57,415 bases of DNA, from the NCBI GenBank assembly GCA_947169235.1, contig CAMVOY010000007.1, forward strand, positions 1-57,415, in the 5' to 3' direction. The stretch's first letter is position 1; each line of letters begins with the position of its first letter. The DNA comes from an uncultured Lachnospiraceae bacterium. GTDB lineage: Bacteria; Bacillota; Clostridia; Lachnospirales; Lachnospiraceae. Under the pieces are notes generated by a model, which ran no database searches, had not been told where the DNA came from, and saw only the letters and a list, made by a program, of their open reading frames with translations. The translations under genes were made by a program, and so were the position numbers. Positions 27,400 through 36,337 of the stretch are shown one piece after another.

Positions 27400-28815
27400 A
27401 TGAACGATCTTCATAGAAAGAGATTCGTAGCTGCCAAGCTTCTTCATATGGTGCTATCTATCGGTGTTTTTTACGTCGCATGGCTTTTGTTCAGGTACGG
27501 TCAGTTTTGGTATAGAGGTGATATCGCCTACCGTTACAATTACTATGTATGTGCAGGTTATGCGGTCGTTCTGTATCTCTTTAGCAGAACCTACAATGCA
27601 TATCTTCTCGGTTTCAGCAGGATCAGATCGCTCGCGATATCGCAGTTCTTTGCGCAGGTCTTCAGCGTGGGAGCGATCTATTTCGTAGTCAGTCTGAGCT
27701 GGAATCAGTTCAAGAATCCCCTTGTATTCATACCTATGCTTTTCGGGCAGGCAGTGATCGACTGTTTCTGGTCGTACTTTGCGAGCATGATCTATTACAA
27801 ATCAAATCCGCCGAAAAGGACTATCCTGATCTATCGAAGCGAGATAGACAAAAGGAGATTCGGCTCGGTCATGGGTAAGCCTGTAGGACGTATATACAAA
27901 GTTGTTGAGGAGTTCGAGTACTCCGGAGACAAATTCCATGAGGTCAGAGACAGGATCGAAGGATTCGAGGCGATATTCGTTGCGGGCGTAAGGAGCAGAT
28001 GCCGAAACGGTATCTCAAAGTATTGCGTCGAGAACAATATCCCGGGCTTCTTTCTCCCGCATATCGGAGATGTCCTGATGCGCGGAGCTACGCATATTCA
28101 GACGTTCTCCTCACCGGTGCTTTTTTTCTCACACAAACAGATAGAGCCGGAATACATTTTCATAAAGAGAGTATTTGATTTCTCATTCGCATTGGTCGGC
28201 ATCATCATCGCATCACCGGTCATGCTCATCACCGCACTTGCGATCAAACTCTATGACAGAGGTCCTGCCATCTACAAGCAGGTCAGACTCACAAAGGACG
28301 GAAAGAAATTCAACATTTATAAATTCAGGAGCATGAGGGTTGATGCCGAGAAGGACGGTGTTGCCAGACTCTCCACCGGCGAGAACGATGACAGAGTCAC
28401 TCCTATAGGTAAGTTTGTAAGAAAATGCAGGATAGATGAGATCCCGCAGCTTTTTAACATATTAAAGGGTGACATGAGCTTCGTAGGTCCCAGACCTGAG
28501 CGACCGGAGATTGCGGAACAGTATTATGAGCAGTTCCCGAGTTTCAAGCTCAGACTCCAGGTGAAGGCGGGACTTACGGGATATGCACAGGTTTACGGCA
28601 AATACAGCTCCGATCCCTATGAGAAACTCGAGTTCGATCTCCTTTACATCAATGATATCAGTCTGGCGACCGATCTCAGACTGATATTCGCCACATTCAG
28701 TATCCTCGGAAAGAAAGAGAGTACCGAAGGTATCAAGGAAGGCGAGACGACGGCAGCTGACTTTACGGTGACGCAGGAGGTTGATGAGAGCAAGGTCGAA
28801 GGAGAAGAGAACTGA
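27400..28815 (+). CDS. Initiating polyprenyl-phosphate sugar transferase
   Basis: The 471-residue membrane enzyme starts a polymer by moving a sugar-1-phosphate to undecaprenyl phosphate. The N-terminal half has four to five membrane helices and a degenerate Rossmann-like domain (KRTILIYRSEIDKRRFG). The C-terminal bacterial sugar transferase domain has the anchoring helix FDFSFALVGIIIASPV, YKQVRLTKDGKKF, IYKFRSMR, RIDEIPQLFNILKG, SFVGPRPERP and GLTGYAQVYG. The last 35 residues are acidic and outside the domain. GAGAGGAAAG precedes the ATG. It is the first gene of the cluster and overlaps the next by one base (TGATG), so it probably builds the first sugar of the polymer made by the genes downstream. 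Confidence 0.92.
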   Translation: MNDLHRKRFVAAKLLHMVLSIGVFYVAWLLFRYGQFWYRGDIAYRYNYYVCAGYAVVLYLFSRTYNAYLLGFSRIRSLAISQFFAQVFSVGAIYFVVSLSWNQFKNPLVFIPMLFGQAVIDCFWSYFASMIYYKSNPPKRTILIYRSEIDKRRFGSVMGKPVGRIYKVVEEFEYSGDKFHEVRDRIEGFEAIFVAGVRSRCRNGISKYCVENNIPGFFLPHIGDVLMRGATHIQTFSSPVLFFSHKQIEPEYIFIKRVFDFSFALVGIIIASPVMLITALAIKLYDRGPAIYKQVRLTKDGKKFNIYKFRSMRVDAEKDGVARLSTGENDDRVTPIGKFVRKCRIDEIPQLFNILKGDMSFVGPRPERPEIAEQYYEQFPSFKLRLQVKAGLTGYAQVYGKYSSDPYEKLEFDLLYINDISLATDLRLIFATFSILGKKESTEGIKEGETTAADFTVTQEVDESKVEGEEN

Positions 28816-29561
28816 TGGGCACCTGTGATGTATCCGTAGTGATACCTGTTTACAATGGCGAGAAATACATCAGACAGGCTGTGGAGTCCGTGCTCGTTCA
28901 GGATGTGAGCCTCGATGTGTTTGTGATAGATGACGGCTCGACCGACGGGACGGCTGATGTGATGAGTTCGTTTTCCGATGATGAGCGGGTACATTATTTA
29001 AAAAATGACCGAAACCTCGGTGTGGCACAGACCAGAAACAGAGGAGTAAAACTTGCGGATGCAGAGTACGTCGCATTCCTCGATGCGGATGACTGGTGGG
29101 AACCGGGCAAACTCTCCGCACAGCTTTCGCTCATGCGAGAAAAGAACGCTGTTCTTTGCGCGACGGCGAGAGAGCTTATAAATGCCGACGGGAGTACTAC
29201 CGGCAGAGTGATAGGGATCCCCGAAAGGATCGGGTACAAGGATATATTAAAGCACAACATGATCCCCTGCTCCGCGGTACTTGTAAAAAAAGAAGCCATG
29301 TTGAAATATCCCATGGAGCATGATGACAGCCATGAGGATTATATAACCTGGATAAAGATGATCAGAGAATACGGATTTGCGGTAGGTATTGACAAGCCGT
29401 TTCTGAAATACAGACTGAGTGAGAACAGCAAATCCGGTTCCAAGTTTAAATCAGCGCGTATGACATACACGGCATTCAGATATGCCGGGCTGGGTGTTTT
29501 TTCATCAATGCTTCACTTCGTATCATACGCATTTAATGGAGTTAAAAAATACTATGGCTAA
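28815..29561 (+). CDS. Family 2 glycosyltransferase
   Basis: A 248-residue inverting GT-A glycosyltransferase. The N-terminus carries VSVVIPVYNGEKYI, the nucleotide-binding VIDDGSTDGTAD and the metal-binding FLDADDWW around residues 90-100. The acceptor half has EDYITWIKMI, which provides the catalytic base, and KYRLSENSKS. No membrane helix is seen. The ATG overlaps the stop codon of the sugar transferase gene, and the next gene begins inside its last codons, so the three are translated together. It should add the second sugar of the lipid-linked chain; donor and linkage are not predictable. Confidence 0.92.
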   Translation: MGTCDVSVVIPVYNGEKYIRQAVESVLVQDVSLDVFVIDDGSTDGTADVMSSFSDDERVHYLKNDRNLGVAQTRNRGVKLADAEYVAFLDADDWWEPGKLSAQLSLMREKNAVLCATARELINADGSTTGRVIGIPERIGYKDILKHNMIPCSAVLVKKEAMLKYPMEHDDSHEDYITWIKMIREYGFAVGIDKPFLKYRLSENSKSGSKFKSARMTYTAFRYAGLGVFSSMLHFVSYAFNGVKKYYG

Positions 29562-30684
29562 GTCCGGATTTGCGATCAGGCAAAGGTTAAAGATGTTCAT
29601 GCAGAGCGTGGTCCTGCCTCTGGTATACAGAGTCGGGTGCATCCGAAAAGTTGACAAAAAATTAGTTGTATTTTGCGATGCGCATCACAACTCCAGACCC
29701 GTCAGCATGGACAGGCTCGTCAGAGCCATGCGCGCGGGACACCCCGAGAGACGTATCGTTGAGAGATACAGAGACTATGCGGACCTCGGTTATGTGGGTC
29801 AGCTTAAGGATTCCGTCAGATTCATGTGGCTGTATGCGATGTCGGGATGCGTTGTTATATGTGACAATTATATGCCTGTGGCCGCCTGCAAAAAAAGAAA
29901 AGCGACAAAGGTTATCCAGCTCTGGCACGGTCCGGGTGCTTACAAAAGATTCGGCTATGATTCGTCGGATGATATCCCGCCATATTACAAAGGGAATGTG
30001 TTCAAAAACTACAATCTGGTAACGGTATCAGGTGAAAAATGTATCGGACCGTTTACCTCGGCGATGCGACAGAAAAAGGGCATCGTACGTGACGTCGGGA
30101 TCAGTCGTATGGACGACTATCTGTCCGAGAGATATGTGAGGGAGTGCCGGGAGATTTTTTATGAAAAATACCCCGAGGCCAAAGGCAAAAAAGTAGTTGT
30201 CTGGGCGCCGACCTTCAGAGGGAATGCCGGTGAGCCGAGACTCGAAGGACTGGCTGATATAGATAGGCTGGAGAATGAACTTGGTGATGAGTGGTGTGTG
30301 ATAAAAAGTATCCATCCGCACCTTTTTCACAAGTATGACAGAGAGGATCTCAAAGGGCGGATACCCACGGAAAAGATGCTTCCTTTGGCGGATGTGTTTA
30401 TCACGGATTATTCATCGATACTGTATGACGCGTGTATACATCGTTGCAAGATGCTGATGTTTGCGCCGGATCTTAAGGAGTTCGAGAGAGCCAGAGGGAC
30501 TTACATGAAGATGAGCGAGTTTCCGGGAGAGATCATCACTGACGGAAGGGAGCTTTCGGCCGGAGTAAAGAGAGCATATGACAGCTATGACAGAGAAGCT
30601 CAGAATAAGTTTATCGAGGGATACCTCGGAGCCTGTGACGGTCATGCGACAGAACGAATAATACACTATATAACCAAAACTTGA
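29554..30684 (+). CDS. CDP-glycerol glycerophosphotransferase family protein
   Basis: The 376-residue protein belongs to the TagB/TagF/TarL group (Glyphos_transf), which transfers glycerol phosphate or ribitol phosphate from a CDP-activated donor to a teichoic acid primer on the inner face of the membrane. IQLWHGPGAYKRFG, TVSGEKC, VVWAPTFRGN, VIKSIHPHLF and VFITDYSSILYDA are the family motifs. The size fits a single-domain primase (TagB) more than a polymerase (TagF, longer). The ATG at 29554 overlaps the end of the GT2 gene; an ATG at 29536 in frame is a possible alternative. The -35 box of the next promoter overlaps its stop codon. Confidence 0.88.
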   Translation: MAKSGFAIRQRLKMFMQSVVLPLVYRVGCIRKVDKKLVVFCDAHHNSRPVSMDRLVRAMRAGHPERRIVERYRDYADLGYVGQLKDSVRFMWLYAMSGCVVICDNYMPVAACKKRKATKVIQLWHGPGAYKRFGYDSSDDIPPYYKGNVFKNYNLVTVSGEKCIGPFTSAMRQKKGIVRDVGISRMDDYLSERYVRECREIFYEKYPEAKGKKVVVWAPTFRGNAGEPRLEGLADIDRLENELGDEWCVIKSIHPHLFHKYDREDLKGRIPTEKMLPLADVFITDYSSILYDACIHRCKMLMFAPDLKEFERARGTYMKMSEFPGEIITDGRELSAGVKRAYDSYDREAQNKFIEGYLGACDGHATERIIHYITKT

Positions 30685-30709
30685 CCGACACCACAAAGTA
30701 TGGTATAAT
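30681..30709 (+). promoter_or_regulatory. Internal promoter before the ABC exporter genes
   Basis: TTGACC (30681-30686) and TATAAT (30704-30709) are 17 bases apart; the -35 box overlaps the stop codon of the upstream gene. The exporter and the genes after it can be expressed apart from the first three. Confidence 0.8.
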
Positions 30710-30761
30710 ACGCGATGATTGTGTGAAGCAGAAAAAGTGAAATGAGAGGTGTTTGATTCTA

Positions 30762-31541
30762 ATGACGCAGGGCATGAAAAGTTTTTGGAAATACAGATTT
30801 CTGATGAGGGAGCTCGTGATAAAGGGTATCCGTCTGAAGTACCGCAAATCTTATCTCGGTATCATCTGGTCTCTGATCGAGCCGTTGATGACTACATTCG
30901 TACTCGTGCTCGTGTTCGGTACTCTCTTTAACAAGTTCAAAGATCATACATTCGCAGTGTATATCATGTGCGGAAGACTTTTATATTCATTCTTTTCGTC
31001 TGCAACTAAGGGCTCCTGCAAGGAGATACGCAAGCAGGCTTCCATGATCAAAAAAGTTTATGTTCCCAAATATCTATACCCGTTATCAAACGTGGTTTTC
31101 AACTTCGTGATATTTTTGATATCATTGGTCGTACTGATCCCGGTCATGATCTATTCGCAACAGATGCCGACATGGATGATCTGGCAGGTGTTCCCGGCGC
31201 TTATCGAGCTGTTTATATTGTCGTTGGGACTGGGACTTATACTGGCCGTGCTCGATGTGTATTTCAGGGATACCGAGTATCTTTGGAACGTCATATGTAT
31301 GGTCATCATGTATATGAGTGCCATATTCTATCCTGTTGAGAGGCTCGCGAAGAGCGGACATGCATGGATATTAAAATACAATCCTCTGTACTGCATCATC
31401 GACCAGATGAGAGGAGGAATGCTTGGTTATCAGGTCAGCCTGTGGGAGTATCTGTTTCCCGCCGCGGTTGCAGTGGTAGTTCTGGCGATCGGAATATTTG
31501 TTTTCAAAAAGAAGCAGGATAATTTTATCCTTTACATATAG
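30762..31541 (+). CDS. Polymer exporter permease, TagG-like ABC-2 type
   Basis: A 259-residue integral membrane protein with six membrane helices of the ABC-2 family used for O-antigen, capsule and teichoic acid export. WKYRFLMRELVIKGIRLKYR before the first helix and LGIIWSLIEPLMT are typical of TagG/KpsM/Wzm proteins, and FRDTEYLWNVI is the conserved loop of the family. GAGAGG lies 12 bases before the ATG at 30762; a TTG at 30753 is closer to it and cannot be excluded. The stop codon abuts the ribosome binding site of the ATPase gene. With that ATPase it should form the exporter for the polymer of this cluster. Confidence 0.92.
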   Translation: MTQGMKSFWKYRFLMRELVIKGIRLKYRKSYLGIIWSLIEPLMTTFVLVLVFGTLFNKFKDHTFAVYIMCGRLLYSFFSSATKGSCKEIRKQASMIKKVYVPKYLYPLSNVVFNFVIFLISLVVLIPVMIYSQQMPTWMIWQVFPALIELFILSLGLGLILAVLDVYFRDTEYLWNVICMVIMYMSAIFYPVERLAKSGHAWILKYNPLYCIIDQMRGGMLGYQVSLWEYLFPAAVAVVVLAIGIFVFKKKQDNFILYI

Positions 31542-31552
31542 GAGGAAGGCAG

Positions 31553-32533
31553 TTGGCTGCGAAGAAAAAACCAACCATCGAGGTTGCAGGCCTCAGCATG
31601 AGGTTCAATCTGAGTCAGGAGAAGCATGACTCACTGAAGGAAGCATTCATAAATATTTTCCGCTCCAAATCAAAACGTGAAGGAGAGGAGTTTTGGGCGC
31701 TTCAGGATGTGAGCTTCAAGCTTTATGCCGGAGACAGGATCGGGATACTGGGACTCAACGGCGCCGGAAAGAGTACATTGTTGAAGGCTATCGCCGGCGT
31801 TTATAAACCGACTGAGGGTCTCGTCAAGCGCAGAGGGAGCATAGCACCTTTGCTTGAGTTGGGTGCAGGTTTTGACAAGGAGTATACCGCCAGAGAGAAC
31901 ATATATCTTTACGGTGCGGTGCTCGGATATACCAGAGAGTTTATCGACTCAAAGTTCGATGAGATAATCAAGTTTGCTGAGCTGCAGGATTTCGTGGATG
32001 TTCCGCTGAAAAACTATTCATCCGGAATGAAGTCCAGACTCGGCTTTGCTATATGTACCGCCGTTCACCCTGATATCCTTATCCTCGATGAGGTACTCTC
32101 CGTAGGCGATGCCAGATTCAGGAAAAAGAGTGAGATGAGGATCAGGGAGATGTTCGAGGGAGATGTAACGGTACTCTTCGTATCACATTCGCTCGCGCAG
32201 GTCAGAAACATCTGTAACAAAGCGATGATACTCGATCACGGAAGGCTCGCTCATTTCGGTGATATCGAAGAGATATCCGAGATATATGAGGCGATGATCG
32301 CAAATGATGAAGAATCTCAGAAGGCTCTCGCCATCGAGCGCAGGAGCAAGAGAAGGATCAAACGTCAGGCGAGATTTGTCGACGCGTACAGGATCATGCA
32401 AAAGATGAACCTGTCTGTCGATGAGGTCCTCGATCTGATGGATATTCCTGAGGCAAAAAGACAGCACTATGTTGAAGGTATAGAAAAAGAAAAAGCAAAA
32501 GCAGAAAAGAATAAAGAAAAGAATAAAGGGTAA
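31553..32533 (+). CDS. Polymer exporter ATPase, TagH-like
   Basis: The 326-residue ABC ATPase partners the permease before it. Walker A is GLNGAGKST, the Q-loop region follows with PLLELGAGFDKEYTARENI (typical of TagH/Wzt/KpsT), the signature is YSSGMKSRLGF, Walker B is ILILDEVLSVGD and the switch histidine is in FVSHSLAQV. The C-terminal 100 residues are basic and helical and end in a Lys/Glu run; there is no long carbohydrate-binding Wzt domain. The start is a TTG with GGAGGAAGG upstream. The energy of ATP drives transport of the lipid-linked polymer across the membrane. Confidence 0.93.
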   Translation: MAAKKKPTIEVAGLSMRFNLSQEKHDSLKEAFINIFRSKSKREGEEFWALQDVSFKLYAGDRIGILGLNGAGKSTLLKAIAGVYKPTEGLVKRRGSIAPLLELGAGFDKEYTARENIYLYGAVLGYTREFIDSKFDEIIKFAELQDFVDVPLKNYSSGMKSRLGFAICTAVHPDILILDEVLSVGDARFRKKSEMRIREMFEGDVTVLFVSHSLAQVRNICNKAMILDHGRLAHFGDIEEISEIYEAMIANDEESQKALAIERRSKRRIKRQARFVDAYRIMQKMNLSVDEVLDLMDIPEAKRQHYVEGIEKEKAKAEKNKEKNKG

Positions 32534-32537
32534 TAAT

Positions 32538-33371
32538 ATGGAGATTCAGCTTACAAAAGAGCAGCTGCACCAAGAGCTCTTTGATATGCTATGTAAATAT
32601 GTCGACTTCTGCGAAGCGCATGGACTGAGATACTATCTGGTCGGAGGAACGCTTCTCGGTGCGGTCAGACACAAGGGTTTCATCCCCTGGGATGACGATA
32701 TCGATGTCGGCATGCCGAGACCGGATTACGAGAAGTTTTTGGAACTCGTGGCTCGTGAGCCCATAGGACCGAATCTGGTAGTCAGATCGAACAGGGATCA
32801 TTCCTTCCCGAATCCCTATGCCGAGCTTCACAACGACAACATCCGACTCGAGCGCCGCTCGTCCAAATATATCGAGAATGAGTACCAGGTATTCAGCATG
32901 TTCCTTGATATTTTTCCGGAGGACGGATGGCCTGCAAATGAAAAAAAAGCCCGCAGGATCGCAAAGCTGATGATAGCTCTCAGATATATGAATACGTTTT
33001 CGAGAGCGAGATTTTTCCATGGGACGACGAAGTTCCGTGCCATTACCAAAACACCTATCATACTTTTGGCAAAGATCATTTCCAATCGCAGGATAGTCGC
33101 GCTGATGGAGAACATCGCGCTCAAATATCCTTTTGAAAAATGTAAATACGTCGGAGCCCTGACATACGGTCTGTACGGCTTCGGAGAGAGATGCCTGAAG
33201 AAAGACTTCGTTAAAGAAAGAACAGTAACATTTGAAGGGAGACAGTTCAAAGCGCCCGGATGTATAGAGGATTATCTTACGGGCCTGTATGGTGATTATA
33301 TGCAGATACCGCCTGAGTCCGAGAGAGAGGATCACGGACTGGTGGTTTGGAAGAAAGAAGAAAGGAAGTAA
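32538..33371 (+). CDS. LicD family phosphotransferase (first copy)
   Basis: A 277-residue LicD-type protein. LicD enzymes transfer phosphocholine from CDP-choline to teichoic acid or lipopolysaccharide sugars, and related eukaryotic proteins (fukutin, FKRP) transfer ribitol phosphate from CDP-ribitol. The N-terminal core has HGLRYYLVGGTLLGAVRHKG and then the metal-binding WDDDIDVGMPRPDYEKF; LDIFPEDGWP is also typical. It has no signal peptide. It starts 4 bases after the ATPase gene. The gene that follows is a paralog of it with the same core motifs, so a duplication followed by change of donor or acceptor is likely. Confidence 0.9.
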   Translation: MEIQLTKEQLHQELFDMLCKYVDFCEAHGLRYYLVGGTLLGAVRHKGFIPWDDDIDVGMPRPDYEKFLELVAREPIGPNLVVRSNRDHSFPNPYAELHNDNIRLERRSSKYIENEYQVFSMFLDIFPEDGWPANEKKARRIAKLMIALRYMNTFSRARFFHGTTKFRAITKTPIILLAKIISNRRIVALMENIALKYPFEKCKYVGALTYGLYGFGERCLKKDFVKERTVTFEGRQFKAPGCIEDYLTGLYGDYMQIPPESEREDHGLVVWKKEERK

Positions 33372-33375
33372 GACG

Positions 33376-34296
33376 ATGAGAACTTACAATTATGACAACC
33401 TGGCTGATCTCGCAACGCCCGAACAGCACAAGGCAAATCTCGTAAAGATGATAAACGAGTTTGACAGGTTCTGCAAGGAAAACGGCCTCAGATATTATCT
33501 GTCCGGAGGAACTCTTCTCGGTGCCGTAAGACACAAAGGGATCATCCCGTGGGACGATGATATCGATATCAACATGCCACGTCCCGACTGCGAAAAAATG
33601 CAGGAGATCGCGAAGGGACACATCGGACCGTATGAGCTTTTGGAGCCTAACTACAGCCAGATGTTTCATGCTTATCACTGGAAGCTGTATGATGATTCCA
33701 TCCTTGTGGGTAAGAGAGTCGGAAACAGCGGAAAGCTCGGTAAAAAGGTTTATCCGATCTTCATGGATATATTCCCGATCGACGGACTCCCGTCAACTGA
33801 GGAAGAAAATATAAAGCATTATGATCAGATCAAATACAAAAAGAAATGGGCAAATCTCAACTGGCAGAAAAACCCATATAAAAACCCGATTAAAAAGATC
33901 AAAAGAGCGCTCTTAAGAATAGTTGCAAAAAGAAAGGGCGTGGAGAAATGTTTCAATGCGGTCATAGACCATGCAAAGTCAATCCCGTTTGATGAGGCTG
34001 AGTACATCGGAGTTATGATGACGAATGTTCACACCACGGAGGAGCGCGTCAAAAAAGACGAGTATCTACCCGTAGTAGAGGTGGAGTTCGAGGGAGGTAT
34101 GTTCCCGGCACCTGCCAACTACGATACATATCTTCGTCAGCTGTACGGAGACAAATACATGGAGCTTCCGCCGGTACATCAGCGTATAACCAGACATGCG
34201 CTCATACCGTTCATCTCGGTTCTCGATGATTCGAATACGACCGGTGACGGAGGAGCGGATGATGAAGACTGGAATCCTGAGGATGATGACGAATAA
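33376..34296 (+). CDS. LicD family phosphotransferase (second copy)
   Basis: A 306-residue LicD protein closely built like the one before it: NGLRYYLSGGTLLGAVRHKG, WDDDIDINMPRPDCEKM and MDIFPIDGLPS. The middle is more basic (KKKWANLNWQKNPYKNPIKK) and the C-terminus ends in an acidic tail (DDEDWNPEDDDE) absent from the first copy. The ATG at 33376 follows AAAGGAAG; the open frame extends further back into the first licD gene but without a ribosome binding site. The two copies probably modify different positions or use different CDP donors. Confidence 0.9.
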   Translation: MRTYNYDNLADLATPEQHKANLVKMINEFDRFCKENGLRYYLSGGTLLGAVRHKGIIPWDDDIDINMPRPDCEKMQEIAKGHIGPYELLEPNYSQMFHAYHWKLYDDSILVGKRVGNSGKLGKKVYPIFMDIFPIDGLPSTEEENIKHYDQIKYKKKWANLNWQKNPYKNPIKKIKRALLRIVAKRKGVEKCFNAVIDHAKSIPFDEAEYIGVMMTNVHTTEERVKKDEYLPVVEVEFEGGMFPAPANYDTYLRQLYGDKYMELPPVHQRITRHALIPFISVLDDSNTTGDGGADDEDWNPEDDDE

Positions 34297-34311
34297 AAAG
34301 GGGATTTGTAA

Positions 34312-35586
34312 ATGAAAATTGCAATATGCGGTTTGATCAAAAGTGAGAATATCGGAGAGCAGTTCATAGCCAGGAGTCTCGAGTATCTGATCGAGACCGA
34401 GGCCAAGAAAAGAAACCCCGACATCGATATCGAGTTTGTCGAGGTGGATCTTTTGGGGCGAAACGACGAAGTCATAGAGGCTATCGATCCGTTGGAAAAA
34501 AGACTGCTTAATTACTATGGCTACAAAGAGAGCGGTCTTTTTATGGAGAGAGCCAATCTCAAACTTAAAAGAATGTGGGCAGCCTCTGACAATCAGCTTT
34601 ACAAAAATCTCATCGCCAGGAGCAGACACAGCATCTGGAAACATGGTGCGAACTTCAGAAAAAGGATGAGAGCATTTTTCAATATGAGACTCGAGGGAGT
34701 CGACTTCATCGTGGTGGATGGAGCGGGACTTCTTGAGTACAGTTACAACGAGTATCATTGGGCGCTCATGCTCATCAGTGAGTATGCTGAGAAGCACGGA
34801 CTGAATGTCGTTTATAATGCGATAGGACGTGCGGGTGCGTTCAACGAAAAAGACTTCGGTACGAAGACATTAAAAAGAGCATTGCAGTCCGACGCCGTTA
34901 AGTATGTTTCGGCCAGAGACAGTGTTGAGACCGTGCAGATATGTGCGGGGGACAAACATAAGGTAAAGCTTTTGGCCGATGCGGCCTTCTGGATGAAGGA
35001 AACCTACGACATGAAGCCGGCACCGGAAAACAACAAGATAGGTATCGGACTTATCAGAGGAAACTCTCTTACGGGATACGGAGTTGATTTCAACGGCAAA
35101 GCATGGACGACTCTTTTTGCGGGGATCGCGACCGAACTCGAAAAGAGAGGATATGAATACGAGTTCTTCACCAACGGACTTCCGGGTGATGTGAAGCTCG
35201 GAGAAAAGGTGTTAAAAAGGATGGGGCTTCCACCGGAGAAGCTGGTAAAAAGGCCTCTTGTGGATACGGAACTTTATGACACCATAAACGGTTACAAGGC
35301 TTTGGTCACATGCAGGATGCATTCTTCCATCGCAGCCTTCACGATGAAGATCCCGGCAGTGATCCTGTCGTGGAACGATAAGGTTGACAAGCTGATGGAT
35401 ATCATAGGCTATCCTGACAGAGCCATACCTCTTTCGGATTTCGAGCCGGTACACATAGTGGATATGATGGAAAAAGCCATAAACGAGGGTGTATCCGACG
35501 AGAAGCTTAACGCTATAAAGGCAAAATCACTTGAAAGTGTAGATGATTATATTGATCTGATCCTGGAGGTAGGATCGGCAAAATGA
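34312..35586 (+). CDS. Polysaccharide pyruvyl transferase family protein
   Basis: The 424-residue protein has the GT-B-like fold of PS_pyruv_trans enzymes (CsaB, WcaK, EpsI), which move pyruvate from phosphoenolpyruvate to a sugar and form a ketal. Seen here: KIAICGLIKSENIGEQF at the N-terminus, VDGAGLLEYSYNEYHW, YVSARDSVETV, IGIGLIRGN, and CRMHSSIAAFTMKIPAV with SWNDKVDKLM near the end, the part that binds the donor. The family is diverse, so the acceptor is unknown. Pyruvyl groups on wall polymers add charge and can serve as anchors for SLH-domain proteins; no SLH protein is encoded here. Confidence 0.85.
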   Translation: MKIAICGLIKSENIGEQFIARSLEYLIETEAKKRNPDIDIEFVEVDLLGRNDEVIEAIDPLEKRLLNYYGYKESGLFMERANLKLKRMWAASDNQLYKNLIARSRHSIWKHGANFRKRMRAFFNMRLEGVDFIVVDGAGLLEYSYNEYHWALMLISEYAEKHGLNVVYNAIGRAGAFNEKDFGTKTLKRALQSDAVKYVSARDSVETVQICAGDKHKVKLLADAAFWMKETYDMKPAPENNKIGIGLIRGNSLTGYGVDFNGKAWTTLFAGIATELEKRGYEYEFFTNGLPGDVKLGEKVLKRMGLPPEKLVKRPLVDTELYDTINGYKALVTCRMHSSIAAFTMKIPAVILSWNDKVDKLMDIIGYPDRAIPLSDFEPVHIVDMMEKAINEGVSDEKLNAIKAKSLESVDDYIDLILEVGSAK

Positions 35587-35599
35587 AAGGAGATATATC

Positions 35600-36322
35600 A
35601 TGACTATTGCACTACTGACTGCAGCCGGTACAGGCTCGAGAATGCATCAGGAGATTCCGAAGCAGTTCATCCACGTGGAGAACAAGCCTCTCATCATTCA
35701 CACTCTTGAGAAATTTCAGAATCATCCGAGTATTGATGCGATCATCGTGGTAACTCTGCCGAACTGGACAGAGGTTTTGCAGGCTTATGCAAGACAGTTT
35801 GGCATCACGAAGCTTCGCTGGGTTGTTCCGGGAGGAGCGACTGGTCAGGAGTCCATACACAACGGCCTTATGAAGCTGAAAGAAGAGGTCGGTGAGGATA
35901 ACGTTGTAATGATCCATGACGGAAACAGATGCATGGTTTCATCAGAGATCATCTCGAACAGTATCGTATGTTACAAGGAGCACGGAAGTGCCGTTGCTGC
36001 CATCCCCTGTGTGGAGGCGGTGTTCAGGAGTAATGATGACGGACAGTCTTCTACGGTATCCATCCCGAGAGAGCAGCTGTTCAGAACACAGACACCTCAC
36101 ACCTATGATCTTTCAAAGCTTCTCTGGGCGCATGAGGAGGCTGCTAAGCGCGGGATCAAGGAGACCGCTGCTTCATGCGTGCTGATGTGCGAGCTCGGAG
36201 AGACGGTATATTTTTCTGACGGATCTGAGGAAAATATCAAGATCACAACGCAGGATGATCTGCGCATCATGAAAGCATTTTTGAAGTCACACAAATCGGA
36301 CGGAAGTATGGATGTCTTCTGA
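35600..36322 (+). CDS. IspD/TarI family cytidylyltransferase
   Basis: A 240-residue nucleotidyltransferase that couples CTP to a phosphorylated polyol. LLTAAGTGSRM and PKQF form the CTP loop, DAIIVVTLP and GGATGQESIHNGL follow, and IHDGNRCMVSS contains the metal-binding Asp. Sequence motifs do not separate IspD (methylerythritol phosphate) from TarI (ribitol 5-phosphate). The DG N in IHDGNR differs from the DAARP usual in IspD and TarI. Its place among LicD and CDP-glycerol-type transferase genes argues for making a CDP-activated polyol for the polymer. No TarJ-like reductase is in the window. GGAG precedes the ATG. Confidence 0.85.
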   Translation: MTIALLTAAGTGSRMHQEIPKQFIHVENKPLIIHTLEKFQNHPSIDAIIVVTLPNWTEVLQAYARQFGITKLRWVVPGGATGQESIHNGLMKLKEEVGEDNVVMIHDGNRCMVSSEIISNSIVCYKEHGSAVAAIPCVEAVFRSNDDGQSSTVSIPREQLFRTQTPHTYDLSKLLWAHEEAAKRGIKETAASCVLMCELGETVYFSDGSEENIKITTQDDLRIMKAFLKSHKSDGSMDVF

Positions 36323-36337
36323 TAGGAAGTGATCGTA

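Noticed and set aside
27208-27447. A 79-codon minus-strand frame ending in GVTGFEPAAS
   Set aside because: Its C-terminal part is the reverse of tRNA-Pro and the terminator; this ending is a well-known false product of tRNA genes.
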